Source of the DNA: Streptomyces endocoffeicus
GTDB lineage: Bacteria > Actinomycetota > Actinomycetes > Streptomycetales > Streptomycetaceae
Direction of reading: 5' to 3'
Assembly (NCBI RefSeq): GCF_016741935.1
Contig: NZ_JAERRG010000025.1
Span: forward strand, 62,001-126,000
Length of the DNA stretch: 64,000 nucleotides
Of the stretch, positions 51,201 through 59,942 are shown piece after piece. Position 1 is the first letter of the stretch; each line of letters begins with the position of its first letter. The notes beneath the pieces are model-generated. The model had not been told where the DNA came from. It worked only from the letters and a program-made list of their open reading frames with translations, and did no database searches. The position numbers and the translations under genes were made by a program.

Positions 51201-52177
51201 CATCCTCGACGGACACGGAAGAGCACCCTGAAGTCGCGGAGATCTCCGCACTCACCGAGGGTCTGCTCTCTCCGTCCCGCGCCGTCGATGTGCGCACTCA
51301 CCTCTCGAGCTGCGTGCTGTGTGCGGACGTATGGGAATCCCTGGACGAGATCCGCTCCCTGCTCGGAACCCTCCCGGGGCCGGTACGGATGCCCGCCGAT
51401 GTGGCGGGCCGCATCGACGCGGCACTGGCCGCCGAAGCGCTTCTCGACGCGACCGCCCCCGAGCGCGTGGCCGATGTTTCACGTGAAACCCCGGATCCGG
51501 ACGCCGCGCCCACGCCTGTTTCACGTGAAACGGCCGATGACGCCTCCGGCGACCCCGACTCCGACACCGTGGAGCCCACGGCCAAGCCGTCCATCACGGC
51601 GGACCGGCCCGCCGGGCGCCCGCGTGGGGCCACCGGGCCTGGACGGGGAACCACCGGACCCGGCACCCGCCCCGGTCGCTCCCGTCACTGGCGCAAGGCC
51701 GTCCTCGGCGGCGCATGCGCCGCCGCGGTGATCGGCATCGGATCCTTCTTCCTCCAGAGCGGCTCCTCCGGCGATCACGGCGACAGCGACCCCCAGGCGC
51801 ACGCCAGCCAGAGCTCCACCGGGAACTCCACCCTCTCCTCGGGCACGCTCAAGGACCGCGTGCACGAACTGCTCGCCGACCGGAAGTCCACCGCGTCGGA
51901 CGGCGTCACCGGCCAGGGCAACTCACCCGATGTGCCGCTGCGCGCCGACGACGACCCTGAGGTGCCCTCCTGCGTACAGAGCGGCACCGGCCGCAAGGAA
52001 CCGGCTCTCGCGGCGCAGCAGGACACCTACGACGGCCAGAGCGCCTATATCGTCGTCCTCCCGCACCCCTCCGACAGCTCACGCGTCGATGCCTTCGTGA
52101 TCGACGCGTCCTGCGTCTCCGCCTCCCCGACGACTCCCGGGGAGCTCCTGGTGACCCGGACCTACCCGCGGCGCTGA
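51197..52177 (+). CDS. Anti-sigma factor (zinc-finger type), membrane-anchored
   Basis: 326 residues. The zinc-binding H-x3-C-x2-C appears as HLSSCVLCADVW near residue 35. A long linker carries two VSRET peptides encoded by parS sites. One membrane helix (GGACAAAVIGIGSFFL) is followed by an extracytoplasmic domain ending VDAFVIDASCVSA. It is the predicted SigM antagonist, counterpart of Rv3912 (RsmA). GTG at 51197 overlaps the sigM stop. Confidence 0.9.
   Translation: MTSSTDTEEHPEVAEISALTEGLLSPSRAVDVRTHLSSCVLCADVWESLDEIRSLLGTLPGPVRMPADVAGRIDAALAAEALLDATAPERVADVSRETPDPDAAPTPVSRETADDASGDPDSDTVEPTAKPSITADRPAGRPRGATGPGRGTTGPGTRPGRSRHWRKAVLGGACAAAVIGIGSFFLQSGSSGDHGDSDPQAHASQSSTGNSTLSSGTLKDRVHELLADRKSTASDGVTGQGNSPDVPLRADDDPEVPSCVQSGTGRKEPALAAQQDTYDGQSAYIVVLPHPSDSSRVDAFVIDASCVSASPTTPGELLVTRTYPRR
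51476..51489. promoter_or_regulatory. parS site inside the anti-sigma gene
   Basis: Perfect GTTTCACGTGAAAC, read as VSRET. Confidence 0.95.
51518..51531. promoter_or_regulatory. parS site inside the anti-sigma gene
   Basis: Perfect GTTTCACGTGAAAC, 42 bp after the previous one, also read as VSRET. Confidence 0.95.
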
Positions 52178-52329
52178 GGCACACCGCACACCGGGGCCCC
52201 GCCTGACAGCGCTCGGGAATGCCTGACCCGTAGGATCCGTTGGGTGGGGTGGCAGCGGAATTCCGGGGGGACCCGGAGCCGCCCGCCCAGTCAGCAGTCC
52301 GGCAGTCGGCAGAGACAAGGAAGACATCC

Positions 52330-53280
52330 GTGAGCGACGTCCGCAACGTGATCATCATCGGTTCCGGGCCCGCGGGCTATACGGCCGCGCTCTACACCGC
52401 CCGTGCTTCCCTGAAGCCGCTGGTCTTCGAAGGCTCCGTGACCGCGGGTGGCGCCCTGATGAACACCACCGATGTGGAGAACTTCCCGGGCTTCCGGGAC
52501 GGGATCATGGGCCCCGACCTGATGGACAACATGCGGGCCCAGGCCGAGCGCTTCGGTGCCGAGCTCGTTCCGGACGACGTGACCGCGGTCGACCTCAGTG
52601 AGCAGATCAAGACCGTCACCGACTCCGCCGGTACGGTCCACCGGGCCAAGACCGTCATCGTGACCACCGGCTCTCAGCACCGCAAGCTGGGGCTGCCGCG
52701 CGAGGACGAGCTCTCCGGCCGCGGTGTCTCCTGGTGTGCCACCTGTGACGGGTTCTTCTTCAAGGACCAGGACATCGCCGTCATCGGCGGCGGCGACACG
52801 GCCCTGGAGGAGGCGACCTTCCTGTCGCGGTTCGCCAAGTCGGTCACGGTGGTCCACCGCCGGGACAGCCTGCGCGCCAGCAAGGCGATGCAGGACCGGG
52901 CCTTCGCCGACCCGAAGATCTCGTTCATCTGGGACAGCGTGGTCGAGGAGATCCACGGCGAGGGCAAGCTCTCCGGTCTCACGATCCGCGACGTCAAGAA
53001 GGACGAGACCTCCGAGCTGCAGGTCACCGGACTGTTCATCGCGATCGGTCACGACCCGCGCACCGAGCTGTTCAAGGGCCAGCTGGGCCTGGACGACGAC
53101 GGGTACCTGAAGGTGGAGGCGCCCACCACCCGGACCAACCTGTCCGGTGTCTTCGCCGCCGGCGATGTCGTGGACCACACCTACCGTCAGGCGATCACCG
53201 CGGCCGGCACCGGTTGCTCGGCGGCACTGGACGCCGAGCGGTACCTCGCCTCGCTGGGCCAGGGCGACGCCACCGTCTGA
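52330..53280 (+). CDS. trxB: Thioredoxin reductase
   Basis: 316 residues. The FAD motif is IIIGSGPAGYTAALYTARA, the redox disulfide CATC is in SWCATCDGFFF (about residue 135), and the NADPH motif is VIGGGDTALEEA. It reduces TrxA with NADPH. GTG at 52330 follows AAGGAAG. It is cotranscribed with trxA, which lies 42 bp downstream. Confidence 0.98.
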   Translation: MSDVRNVIIIGSGPAGYTAALYTARASLKPLVFEGSVTAGGALMNTTDVENFPGFRDGIMGPDLMDNMRAQAERFGAELVPDDVTAVDLSEQIKTVTDSAGTVHRAKTVIVTTGSQHRKLGLPREDELSGRGVSWCATCDGFFFKDQDIAVIGGGDTALEEATFLSRFAKSVTVVHRRDSLRASKAMQDRAFADPKISFIWDSVVEEIHGEGKLSGLTIRDVKKDETSELQVTGLFIAIGHDPRTELFKGQLGLDDDGYLKVEAPTTRTNLSGVFAAGDVVDHTYRQAITAAGTGCSAALDAERYLASLGQGDATV

Positions 53281-53322
53281 CTCCGATTCCCACCTCTGCA
53301 CCAACTCACTAAGGAGATTGCC

Positions 53323-53652
53323 ATGGCCGGTGCCACGGTCACCGTGACGGACGCCGACTTCGAGGAGAAGGTCCTCAAGAGCGACAAGCCGGTACTCGTC
53401 GACTTCTGGGCCGCCTGGTGCGGTCCGTGCCGCCAGATCGCCCCCTCCCTGGAGGCCATCGCGGCCGAGCACCCCGACAAGATCGTCATCGCCAAGCTCA
53501 ACATCGACGAGAACCCGGCGACGGCCGCCAAGTACGGCGTGATGTCCATCCCGACGCTCAATGTCTACCAGGGCGGCGAGGTCGCCAAGACCATCGTCGG
53601 CGCCAAGCCCAAGGCCGCCATCGAGCGCGACCTGGCCGACTTCATCGGCTGA
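53323..53652 (+). CDS. trxA: Thioredoxin
   Basis: 109 residues. The active site is WAAWCGPCRQIAP and the cis-Pro is in SIPTLNVY. It is the housekeeping thioredoxin partner of TrxB. ATG at 53323 follows AAGGAG. A strong terminator follows. Confidence 0.98.
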   Translation: MAGATVTVTDADFEEKVLKSDKPVLVDFWAAWCGPCRQIAPSLEAIAAEHPDKIVIAKLNIDENPATAAKYGVMSIPTLNVYQGGEVAKTIVGAKPKAAIERDLADFIG

Positions 53653-53674
53653 GCACACCACGCGTCGCCCTCAT

Positions 53675-53712
53675 ACACGAAGGGGCTGCCCATCCGGGCA
53701 GCCCCTTCGTGT
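53675..53712. terminator. Terminator after trxA (also faces the GNAT gene)
   Basis: A perfect 17-bp stem (53675-53691 with 53696-53712) and an ATCC loop, followed by TT. Its right edge runs into a parS-like palindrome. It lies between convergent genes. Confidence 0.93.
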
Positions 53713-53724
53713 TTCACGTGGAAC
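53711..53724. promoter_or_regulatory. Variant parS site (one mismatch)
   Basis: GTTTCACGTGGAAC differs from the perfect parS at one base of the right arm. Confidence 0.75.
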
Positions 53725-53727
53725 CCG

Positions 53728-54345
53728 CTACAGCGGCCGAAGCGCCGGCTCCTTCTGGACGGCGCCGAGCAGCCGGTCCAGCGCCAGCTCGACATCCTCC
53801 TTCCAGGAGATCGTCGTCCTCAGCTCCAGCCTCAGCCGGGGGTAGCGCGGATGCGGCCGTACGGTCTTGAAGCCCACGGCCAGCAGATGATCGGCGGGCA
53901 GCACACACGCCGGTTCCTTCCAGGTGGCGTCCCCGAACGCCTCCACCGCCTTGAAGCCCCGGCGGATCAGATCCTTGGCGACGGTCTGCACCATCACCCG
54001 GCCCAGCCCCTGTCCCTGGTATCCGGGCATCAGCCATGCCGTCATCAGCTGGACGGCATCCGCCGCGACCGGACTGGTCGGGAAGGCCGTGGAGCGCGGC
54101 ACATACGCCGGAGGCGCGTACAGCACAAAGCCCACCGGGACCTCATCGACATAGACCACCCGGCCGCAGGATCCCCACTCCAGCAGAACGGCGGAGATCC
54201 ATGCCTCTTTCTCCAGCTCCGGCCGGCCGGCCCTTACGGCTGCTTCGCCGCTGACCGGATCGAGCTCCCAGAAGACACAGGCGCGGCAGCGCTTGGGGAT
54301 GTCCGGGAGGTTGTCCAGCGTGAGCGGTACGAGCCGACGCCCCAT
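53728..54345 (-). CDS. GNAT-family acetyltransferase near parB
   Basis: 205 residues. The GNAT fold appears as DEVPVGFVLYAPPAYVPRS and the CoA-binding MPGYQGQGLGRVMVQTVAKDL. An N-terminal CRACVFWELDP segment has two Cys, and the end is extended (ISWKEDVELALDRLLGAV). It is the counterpart of Rv3916c next to parB. The acceptor is unknown. ATG at 54345. Confidence 0.88.
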   Translation of the reverse strand: MGRRLVPLTLDNLPDIPKRCRACVFWELDPVSGEAAVRAGRPELEKEAWISAVLLEWGSCGRVVYVDEVPVGFVLYAPPAYVPRSTAFPTSPVAADAVQLMTAWLMPGYQGQGLGRVMVQTVAKDLIRRGFKAVEAFGDATWKEPACVLPADHLLAVGFKTVRPHPRYPRLRLELRTTISWKEDVELALDRLLGAVQKEPALRPL

Positions 54346-54491
54346 GAAGCCAGTCCTTCACTTCCGTGGCCAGCCGCGCCACGGGCGGCTGACAGCGCAC
54401 TACGCTCCCTGAGCAGACTGCCGACGAAACCGCCGACAGCTCCCAGGCCCAATCCTGTGGCCAACAGTCCGGTGCGGCTCACCGATCGCAT
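54234..54491 (-). CDS. Possible small protein overlapping the GNAT start
   Basis: 85 residues from ATG 54491, which has GGAGGG at good spacing. The first ~30 residues (RTGLLATGLGLGAVGGFVGSLLRER) look like a small membrane or Gly-zipper segment. The rest overlaps the GNAT gene in another frame and is Ser/Arg-rich. The start signal is better than that of most spurious frames, but conservation cannot be judged here, so it is only tentative. Confidence 0.3.
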   Translation of the reverse strand: MRSVSRTGLLATGLGLGAVGGFVGSLLRERSALSAARGAAGHGSEGLASWGVGSYRSRWTTSRTSPSAAAPVSSGSSIRSAAKQP

Positions 54492-54671
54492 GGCCCTGCC
54501 CTCCACATGCGGCGCCTCCACATGGATCCGCCCTACCTGACCGCATCGTATCCGTGCCGAGATTGCACCGATACCGCCCTTGGGCAAACAGCGGGTCGCG
54601 TTCCGACCATGCCGGAACGCGACCCGCCCCGCGCTGCCCTTCCGTACGGCATGAACCGCACGGGCAGCGCC
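54346..54671. other. Intergenic region between the GNAT gene and parB
   Basis: About 325 bp on the minus strand upstream of the GNAT gene. Apart from the tentative small ORF (54234-54491) nothing clear is seen. Confidence 0.5.
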
Positions 54672-55817
54672 TCACTCGTCCTCGTCCGCCGCTCCGCCCT
54701 CGGAGGAGAGCGGCTGCTCCAGCACCGGCCCCTCACCGGGGGCCAGCGAGCCGAGGATCCGCTCGAGATCCTCTATCGAGGCGAACTCGACGACGATCTT
54801 TCCCTTCTTCTGACCGAGGTCGACCTTCACCCGCGTCTCGAACCGATCGGAGAGACGTGAGGCCAGATCCGTGAGCGCGGGGGACACCCTCGCACCCGCC
54901 CTCGGACTCTTGGGCTTGGTCGTACCGCCCGATCGCGACCCCATCAGGGTGACGATCTCCTCGACCGCACGCACCGAGAGCCCCTCGGCGACGATGCGAT
55001 GGGCCAGCCGGTCCTGCTCCTCCGGGTCGTCCACGGAGAGCAGCGCCCGGGCATGGCCCGCGGAGAGAACCCCGGCGGCCACCCTGCGCTGGACGGACGG
55101 GGAGAGCTTCAGCAGCCGCAGCGTATTGGAGACCTGCGGGCGCGAGCGCCCGATGCGGTCGGCCAGTTCGTCATGCGTGCAGTTGAAGTCCTTCAGCAGC
55201 TGGTCGTACGCCGCCGCCTCTTCCAGCGGATTCAGCTGGGCCCGGTGGAGGTTCTCCAGCAACGCGTCGAGAAGGAGCTTCTCGTCATCGGTGGCCCGGA
55301 CGATCGCGGGGATCTTCTCCAGCCCGGCCTCACGACAGGCCCGCCAGCGGCGCTCGCCCATGATGAGCTCATAGCGCTCCGGCGCCAACTGCCGCACGAC
55401 GACGGGCTGGAGGAGACCGACCTCCTGGATCGAGGTGACCAGTTCGGCCAGCGCGTCCTCGTCGAAGACCTCACGGGGCTGCCGCGGGTTGGGGGTGATG
55501 AAGTCCAGCGGCAGCTCCGCGAAGTGAGCCCCGGCCACCTCCTCCGGCATCGACTCCGGGGCGGCGGCCTCGGGCTCCTGCTCCCGCGGCGCGGGCTCGG
55601 TTTCCTGTGGAACGGTGTGCGTGGCCAGTCCGGCCACCTTGGCCGCCGCCACTCCGCGCTCCTGGGTGAGCACCGGGACCGCGGTCGGTGAGGTGGTGGC
55701 CCCGGTCGTCGTGACCGTTCCCGCCCCCGCCGAGGACGCGGCGTTGTCCGCCCCCTTCGGCGCGGGAGGGATCAGGGCACCGAGCCCACGGCCCAGTCCT
55801 CTGCGTCGCTCACTCAC
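54672..55817 (-). CDS. parB: Chromosome segregation protein ParB
   Basis: 381 residues. The N-terminal RRGLGRGLGALIP (ParA-interacting) is followed by a linker, the CTP-binding GERRWRACREAGL motif (about 154), a helix-turn-helix (DRIGRSRPQVSNTLRLLKLS) and a C-terminal dimerisation domain. ParB binds the parS sites in this window and spreads. GTG at 55817 overlaps the parA stop by 4 bases and follows GGAGGGG. Confidence 0.98.
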   Translation of the reverse strand: MSERRRGLGRGLGALIPPAPKGADNAASSAGAGTVTTTGATTSPTAVPVLTQERGVAAAKVAGLATHTVPQETEPAPREQEPEAAAPESMPEEVAGAHFAELPLDFITPNPRQPREVFDEDALAELVTSIQEVGLLQPVVVRQLAPERYELIMGERRWRACREAGLEKIPAIVRATDDEKLLLDALLENLHRAQLNPLEEAAAYDQLLKDFNCTHDELADRIGRSRPQVSNTLRLLKLSPSVQRRVAAGVLSAGHARALLSVDDPEEQDRLAHRIVAEGLSVRAVEEIVTLMGSRSGGTTKPKSPRAGARVSPALTDLASRLSDRFETRVKVDLGQKKGKIVVEFASIEDLERILGSLAPGEGPVLEQPLSSEGGAADEDE

Positions 55818-56902
55818 TGAATCCCCTCCTGCATGCTGCTGTGCTGGTCGTGCTGGCTGAGCTCGGGCAAGGCATGGGCGTGCTGGGCTTCGTAGTGCAC
55901 GCCGACACCTCTGAGGGCGATCTCGCGGGCCGCCTCCAGATAGGAGAGCGCCCCACTCGACCCCGGGTCATAGGTGAGGACGGTCTGCCCATAACTGGGG
56001 GCCTCGGAGATGCGCACCGATCGGGGAATGCTCGTCCGGAGCACCTCACCGCCGAAGTGGCTCCGCACCTCGTCGGCGACCTGGGAGGCCAGCCGGGTAC
56101 GACCGTCGTACATGGTGAGAAGGATCGTCGAGACATGGAGCTTGGGGTTGAGATGGCCCCGCACCAGATCCACATTCCGCAGCAGCTGCCCCAGCCCCTC
56201 CAGCGCGTAGTACTCGCACTGGATCGGGATCAGCACTTCCGCGCCGGCCACCAGCGCATTGACCGTCAGCAGGCCCAGCGAGGGCGGGCAGTCGATCAGG
56301 ATGTAGTCCAGCGGCTGCTCATACGCCTCGATGGCCCGCTCAAGCCGGCTCTCCCTGGCTACCAGGGAGACCAGCTCGATCTCGGCACCGGCGAGATCGA
56401 TCGTGGCCGGAGCGCAGAAGAGGCCCTCCACATCCGGGACCGGCTGCACCACATCGGACAACGGCTTGCTGTCGACCAGCACGTCATAGATCGATGGAAC
56501 CTCGGCATGGTGGTCGATCCCCAGCGCCGTCGAGGCATTGCCCTGTGGGTCGAGATCGATGACCAGCACGCGACCACCGTGCAGGGCGAGCGAGGCAGCC
56601 AGATTGACCGTGGTCGTGGTCTTCCCGACCCCGCCCTTCTGGTTGGCGACCACCATCACCCGGGTCTGCTCCGGCCTGGGCAACCCCTCACCGGCGCGGC
56701 CCAGGGCTTCGACCGCCAGCTGAGCGGCACGGCCGATAGGGGTGTCGTCCATCGGAGGCGGCGTTTCACGTGAAACATCCTCCCCCGGCGATTCAGTACG
56801 GGGGCCGGGGACCGGATCGGTCATCGGCCCCGCGATGTTGGCGTCGGACCGCAAGGATTCACTCTCCTCGACATCAGGCTCGCAATAAGCAGAGCCTGCC
56901 AT
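55814..56902 (-). CDS. parA: Chromosome segregation ATPase ParA
   Basis: 362 residues if started at ATG 56902. Deviant Walker A is ANQKGGVGKTTTTVNLAASLALHG, and IDLDPQGNAST and LIDCPPSLGLLT follow. The N-terminal ~60 residues (including EDVSRETPP from a parS site) precede the ATPase. Starts at 56824 and 56752 are possible, and ribosome sites are weak for all. It organises oriC complexes at the hyphal tip and during sporulation. Confidence 0.95.
   Translation of the reverse strand: MAGSAYCEPDVEESESLRSDANIAGPMTDPVPGPRTESPGEDVSRETPPPMDDTPIGRAAQLAVEALGRAGEGLPRPEQTRVMVVANQKGGVGKTTTTVNLAASLALHGGRVLVIDLDPQGNASTALGIDHHAEVPSIYDVLVDSKPLSDVVQPVPDVEGLFCAPATIDLAGAEIELVSLVARESRLERAIEAYEQPLDYILIDCPPSLGLLTVNALVAGAEVLIPIQCEYYALEGLGQLLRNVDLVRGHLNPKLHVSTILLTMYDGRTRLASQVADEVRSHFGGEVLRTSIPRSVRISEAPSYGQTVLTYDPGSSGALSYLEAAREIALRGVGVHYEAQHAHALPELSQHDQHSSMQEGIQ
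56763..56776. promoter_or_regulatory. parS site inside parA
   Basis: Perfect GTTTCACGTGAAAC, read as VSRET in the ParA N-terminal extension. Confidence 0.95.
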
Positions 56903-57030
56903 GCTTTTGGGGTCGTGAACCAGCGAGGCCCGTTCTCCTGTGGATGAATCCACGTTCCTACGGGGTCGGCGGTCGCGGGGCAAGGCCGCCGCACGACCGC
57001 GACTGATGATTCCATGCAGCAGGGAGCGAC

Positions 57031-57044
57031 GTTTCACGTGAAAC
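57031..57044. promoter_or_regulatory. parS site upstream of parA
   Basis: Perfect GTTTCACGTGAAAC in the rsmG-parA gap, about 130 bp before the parA start. Confidence 0.96.
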
Positions 57045-57128
57045 ACGATGCACGGGAGGACTCGTCGATGGGTCGCGACACTCCGGTATGTGTAGTTTTG
57101 CCAGCTTGTATGGAGCAATGCCCCTGAT

Positions 57129-57842
57129 TCAGGGCCGACGGCGCGGCGACCGGCGAGCCGCCTTGGCCCGCTTCGCCGCGAAGCGCACACCCCCGGGGCT
57201 CTCCCCGACCTCGACCCGCACCACCGTGGACGGCGGGTCCACCACTCCCTCACCGACATGCAGCACCGAGGTCCCCACCACGCCCAGCTTGCCCAGCGCG
57301 GCCCGGGCCTGCTTCAGCTCCTCCTCGGCGGTGTCGCCCTTCAGCAGCAGCATCTCGCCGTACGGGCGCAGCAGCGGAACCCCCCAGCCGGCCAACCGGT
57401 CCAGCGGGGCCACCGCCCGTGCCGTCACCACATGCATCGGGGTCAGCTTCCCGAGGACCTCCTCGGCGCGGCCGCGCACCACCGTCACATGTTCCAGCCC
57501 CAGCAGCTCCACCACTTCCCGCAGAAAGTTCGTCCGGCGCAGCAGGGGCTCCAGCAGGGTGATCCGGAGGTCGGGACGGGTCAGGGCGAGCGGAATACCC
57601 GGGAGCCCGGCCCCCGAGCCCACATCGCAGACGGTGACCCCCTCGGGCACCACTTCGGAGAGCACGGCGCAGTTCAGCAGATGCCGCTCCCACAGCCGCG
57701 GCACCTCACGCGGGCCGATCAGCCCACGGGTCACTCCCACATCCGCCAGCAGCTCGCCGTAGCGGACGGCCTCCGGGAAACGGTCACCGAATACGTCCCT
57801 TGCCTCGGGGGGCGCCGGGGGGAGCTCCGCTGCTTCCGTCAC
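57129..57842 (-). CDS. rsmG: 16S rRNA (guanine-527-N7) methyltransferase RsmG
   Basis: 237 residues. The SAM motif is VCDVGSGAGLPGIPLAL, and RLWERHLLNCAVLSEVV is a family signature. Loss of RsmG gives low-level streptomycin resistance and can enhance antibiotic production in streptomycetes. The last ~30 residues are Arg/Lys-rich. GTG at 57842. parA is downstream. Confidence 0.97.
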   Translation of the reverse strand: MTEAAELPPAPPEARDVFGDRFPEAVRYGELLADVGVTRGLIGPREVPRLWERHLLNCAVLSEVVPEGVTVCDVGSGAGLPGIPLALTRPDLRITLLEPLLRRTNFLREVVELLGLEHVTVVRGRAEEVLGKLTPMHVVTARAVAPLDRLAGWGVPLLRPYGEMLLLKGDTAEEELKQARAALGKLGVVGTSVLHVGEGVVDPPSTVVRVEVGESPGGVRFAAKRAKAARRSPRRRP

Positions 57843-57901
57843 GGGGACCGTCCTTCCGTACCGAACACTCTGCTGAACGATGATGTAAGGCTGACAAGAT
57901 T

Positions 57902-57929
57902 CGGCCCCGTCTGCGTGCAGACGGGGCCG
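57902..57929 (-). terminator. Terminator after jag
   Basis: CGGCCCCGTCTGC (57902-57914) and its perfect complement (57917-57929) form a 13-bp hairpin between jag and rsmG. It would end the rpmH-to-jag operon. Confidence 0.85.
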
Positions 57930-57953
57930 TGTGGATCACGAGGCGGAACCGCT

Positions 57954-58463
57954 TCAGACCGGAAGCACGACCACGCAGCGCTGGGGCTCCTCGCCCTCGG
58001 ACTCGCTGCGCAGCCCGGCGGCGGCCACGGCGTCGTGCACCACCTTCCGCTCGAAGGGCGTCATCGCCTTGAGCTTCACCGGCTGACCGGTGCCCTTCGC
58101 CTCCTCGGCCGCCTTGGTGCCCAGCTCGGTCAGCTCGGCACGCTTACGGGCCCGGTATCCGGCGATGTCGAGCATCAGCCGGCTGCGGTCACCGGTCTCC
58201 CGGTGCACCGCGAGGCGGGTCAGCTCCTGAAGGGCCTCCAGCACCTCGCCATCGCGGCCGACCAGCTTCTGCAGATCACGGCTGGTCGAGTCGCTGATGA
58301 TCGACACCGCTGCGCGATCGGCCTCGACGTCCATGTCGATGTCGCCGTCGAGGTCCGCGATGTCCAGCAGCCCCTCGAGGTAGTCGGCCGCGATCTCCCC
58401 TTCCTGCTCAAGGCGGGTCAGGGTGTCGACACCCTCGGCTGCCGGGGTGGTGCCTTCCGTCAC
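57954..58463 (-). CDS. jag: RNA-binding protein Jag (KhpB/EloR, R3H domain)
   Basis: 169 residues. A KH-like segment (DRAAVSIISDSTSRDLQKLVGRDGEVLEALQELTRLAV) and an R3H-type end (PVKLKAMTPFERKVVHDAVAAAG) are present; the N-terminal Jag_N domain is lacking, as usual in actinobacteria. It is counterpart of Rv3920c. It lies 15 bp after yidC. Confidence 0.95.
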   Translation of the reverse strand: MTEGTTPAAEGVDTLTRLEQEGEIAADYLEGLLDIADLDGDIDMDVEADRAAVSIISDSTSRDLQKLVGRDGEVLEALQELTRLAVHRETGDRSRLMLDIAGYRARKRAELTELGTKAAEEAKGTGQPVKLKAMTPFERKVVHDAVAAAGLRSESEGEEPQRCVVVLPV

Positions 58464-58478
58464 GGATGGACTCCTTCG

Positions 58479-59621
58479 TTACTTCTTGGTCGGGTGCTTG
58501 GGGCGCTGCTGGCCCTTGCGCTGGCCGGACTTCGAGCCACGGGAGGAGCCGGAAGCCGAGCCGCCGCCGGCCGGCTTGCCGCCCTGCGCGCCCTTCTTCT
58601 GCCCCGGTCCCTGCTTCTCGACGGACTTGTGCTCGGTGGACTCCTCCGTGGAGGCCGAGGAATCCGGCTGCGAGCTGGCCTTGCTGTGGCCGGTCGTGGA
58701 GCGCTGCGCCTTGGTCTGGCGCTTGGGCTGCTGACGGTTGGCACGCGCCGTCTCGGCCGCCTCCTTCGCGGCGACCTCGGCCGGCTCCTCCTTCAGCTTG
58801 CCGGTGGCCCGCAGCCGCTCCTGGCGGGCCTTGAAGGCCACGCTGCCCGGGGTCGGGTTCCGGCGGATGACGAACATCTGCTGGCCCATGGTCCAGACGT
58901 TGGTGGTCAGCCAGTAGACGAGGACACCGACGGGGAAGTTGATGCCGAAGACGGCGAACATGATCGGGAAGACGTACATCAGCATCTTCTGCTGCTGCAT
59001 GAACGGCGTCTTCACCGTGAGGTCGACGTTCTTGGTCATCAGCTGGCGCTGGGTGAAGAACTGCGAGGCCGACATCAGGACGATCATGGTGATCGTCACG
59101 ATGCGGACGTCGGTCAGCGAGGCGCCGAGGGATTCGACCTTCGAGGCCGAGTCCATGAACTTCACCGACAGCGGAGCGCCGAAGATATGGGCGTTACGGG
59201 CGCTGTCCAGCAGCGACTGGTCGATGACACCGACCGTCTTGTTGTTCGCGATGTGGTTGAGCACCTGGTACAGCGAGATGAAGAACGGCGACTGCGCGAG
59301 GATCGGCAGACAGCTCGAGAGCGGGTTGGTACCCGTCTCCTTGTAGAGCTTCATCATCTCTTCGGACTGGCGCTGCTTGTCGCTCTTGTAGCGCTCCTGG
59401 ATCGCCTTCATCCTGGGCTGGAGCGCCTGCATGTTCCGCGTCGACTTGATCTGCTTCACGAAGAGCGGGATCAGGCAGATCCGGATCAGCACCACCAGCG
59501 AAACGATGGACAGACCCCACGCCCAGCCACTGTCCCGATCGAAGATCAAGCTGTAGAACGAGTGGAACTGGACGATGATCCAGGAAACTACGTCATAAAG
59601 AGGACCGAGGATCGTGTCCAC
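58479..59621 (-). CDS. yidC: Membrane protein insertase YidC
   Basis: 380 residues. About five helices; GLSIVSLVVLIRICLIPLFVKQIKSTRNMQALQPRMKAIQERYKSD and GTNPLSSCLPILAQSPFFISLYQVLN are landmarks. The C-terminal ~110 residues are Lys/Gln/Ser/Gly-rich and cytosolic, likely contacting ribosomes. It inserts and folds membrane proteins. GTG at 59621. Confidence 0.97.
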   Translation of the reverse strand: MDTILGPLYDVVSWIIVQFHSFYSLIFDRDSGWAWGLSIVSLVVLIRICLIPLFVKQIKSTRNMQALQPRMKAIQERYKSDKQRQSEEMMKLYKETGTNPLSSCLPILAQSPFFISLYQVLNHIANNKTVGVIDQSLLDSARNAHIFGAPLSVKFMDSASKVESLGASLTDVRIVTITMIVLMSASQFFTQRQLMTKNVDLTVKTPFMQQQKMLMYVFPIMFAVFGINFPVGVLVYWLTTNVWTMGQQMFVIRRNPTPGSVAFKARQERLRATGKLKEEPAEVAAKEAAETARANRQQPKRQTKAQRSTTGHSKASSQPDSSASTEESTEHKSVEKQGPGQKKGAQGGKPAGGGSASGSSRGSKSGQRKGQQRPKHPTKK

Positions 59622-59624
59622 GAA

Positions 59625-59942
59625 TCAGGCTCCTTGGGCTTTGGGCTGGGTCTCGGGCTGTGCGGCAGGCTCCACAGCCGGATGCCCGCCGAGGCGGTTC
59701 CGCAGCCGCTGGTGCCACACCGGACGCTTCCGGGGCGGGACGTGGTCGACGCCACCGAGTGACCATGGGTTGCAGCGCAGGATGCGCCAGGCCGTCAGCG
59801 CCGTTCCTTTCACCGCGCCGTGCCGGTTGATGGCCGTATAGCCATAGTGCGAGCACGACGGGTAGTACTTGCAGACCGGTCCCAGCATCGGGCTGATGGT
59901 CCACTGGTACAGCTTGATCAACCACAGCAGCGGGTACTTCAT
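59625..59942 (-). CDS. yidD: Membrane protein insertion efficiency factor YidD
   Basis: 105 residues. LIKLYQWTISPMLGPVCKYYPSCSHYGYTAINRHGAVKG with three Cys is diagnostic. ATG at 59942 overlaps the rnpA stop by 4 bases. Pro/Gln-rich tail. Confidence 0.96.
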   Translation of the reverse strand: MKYPLLWLIKLYQWTISPMLGPVCKYYPSCSHYGYTAINRHGAVKGTALTAWRILRCNPWSLGGVDHVPPRKRPVWHQRLRNRLGGHPAVEPAAQPETQPKAQGA

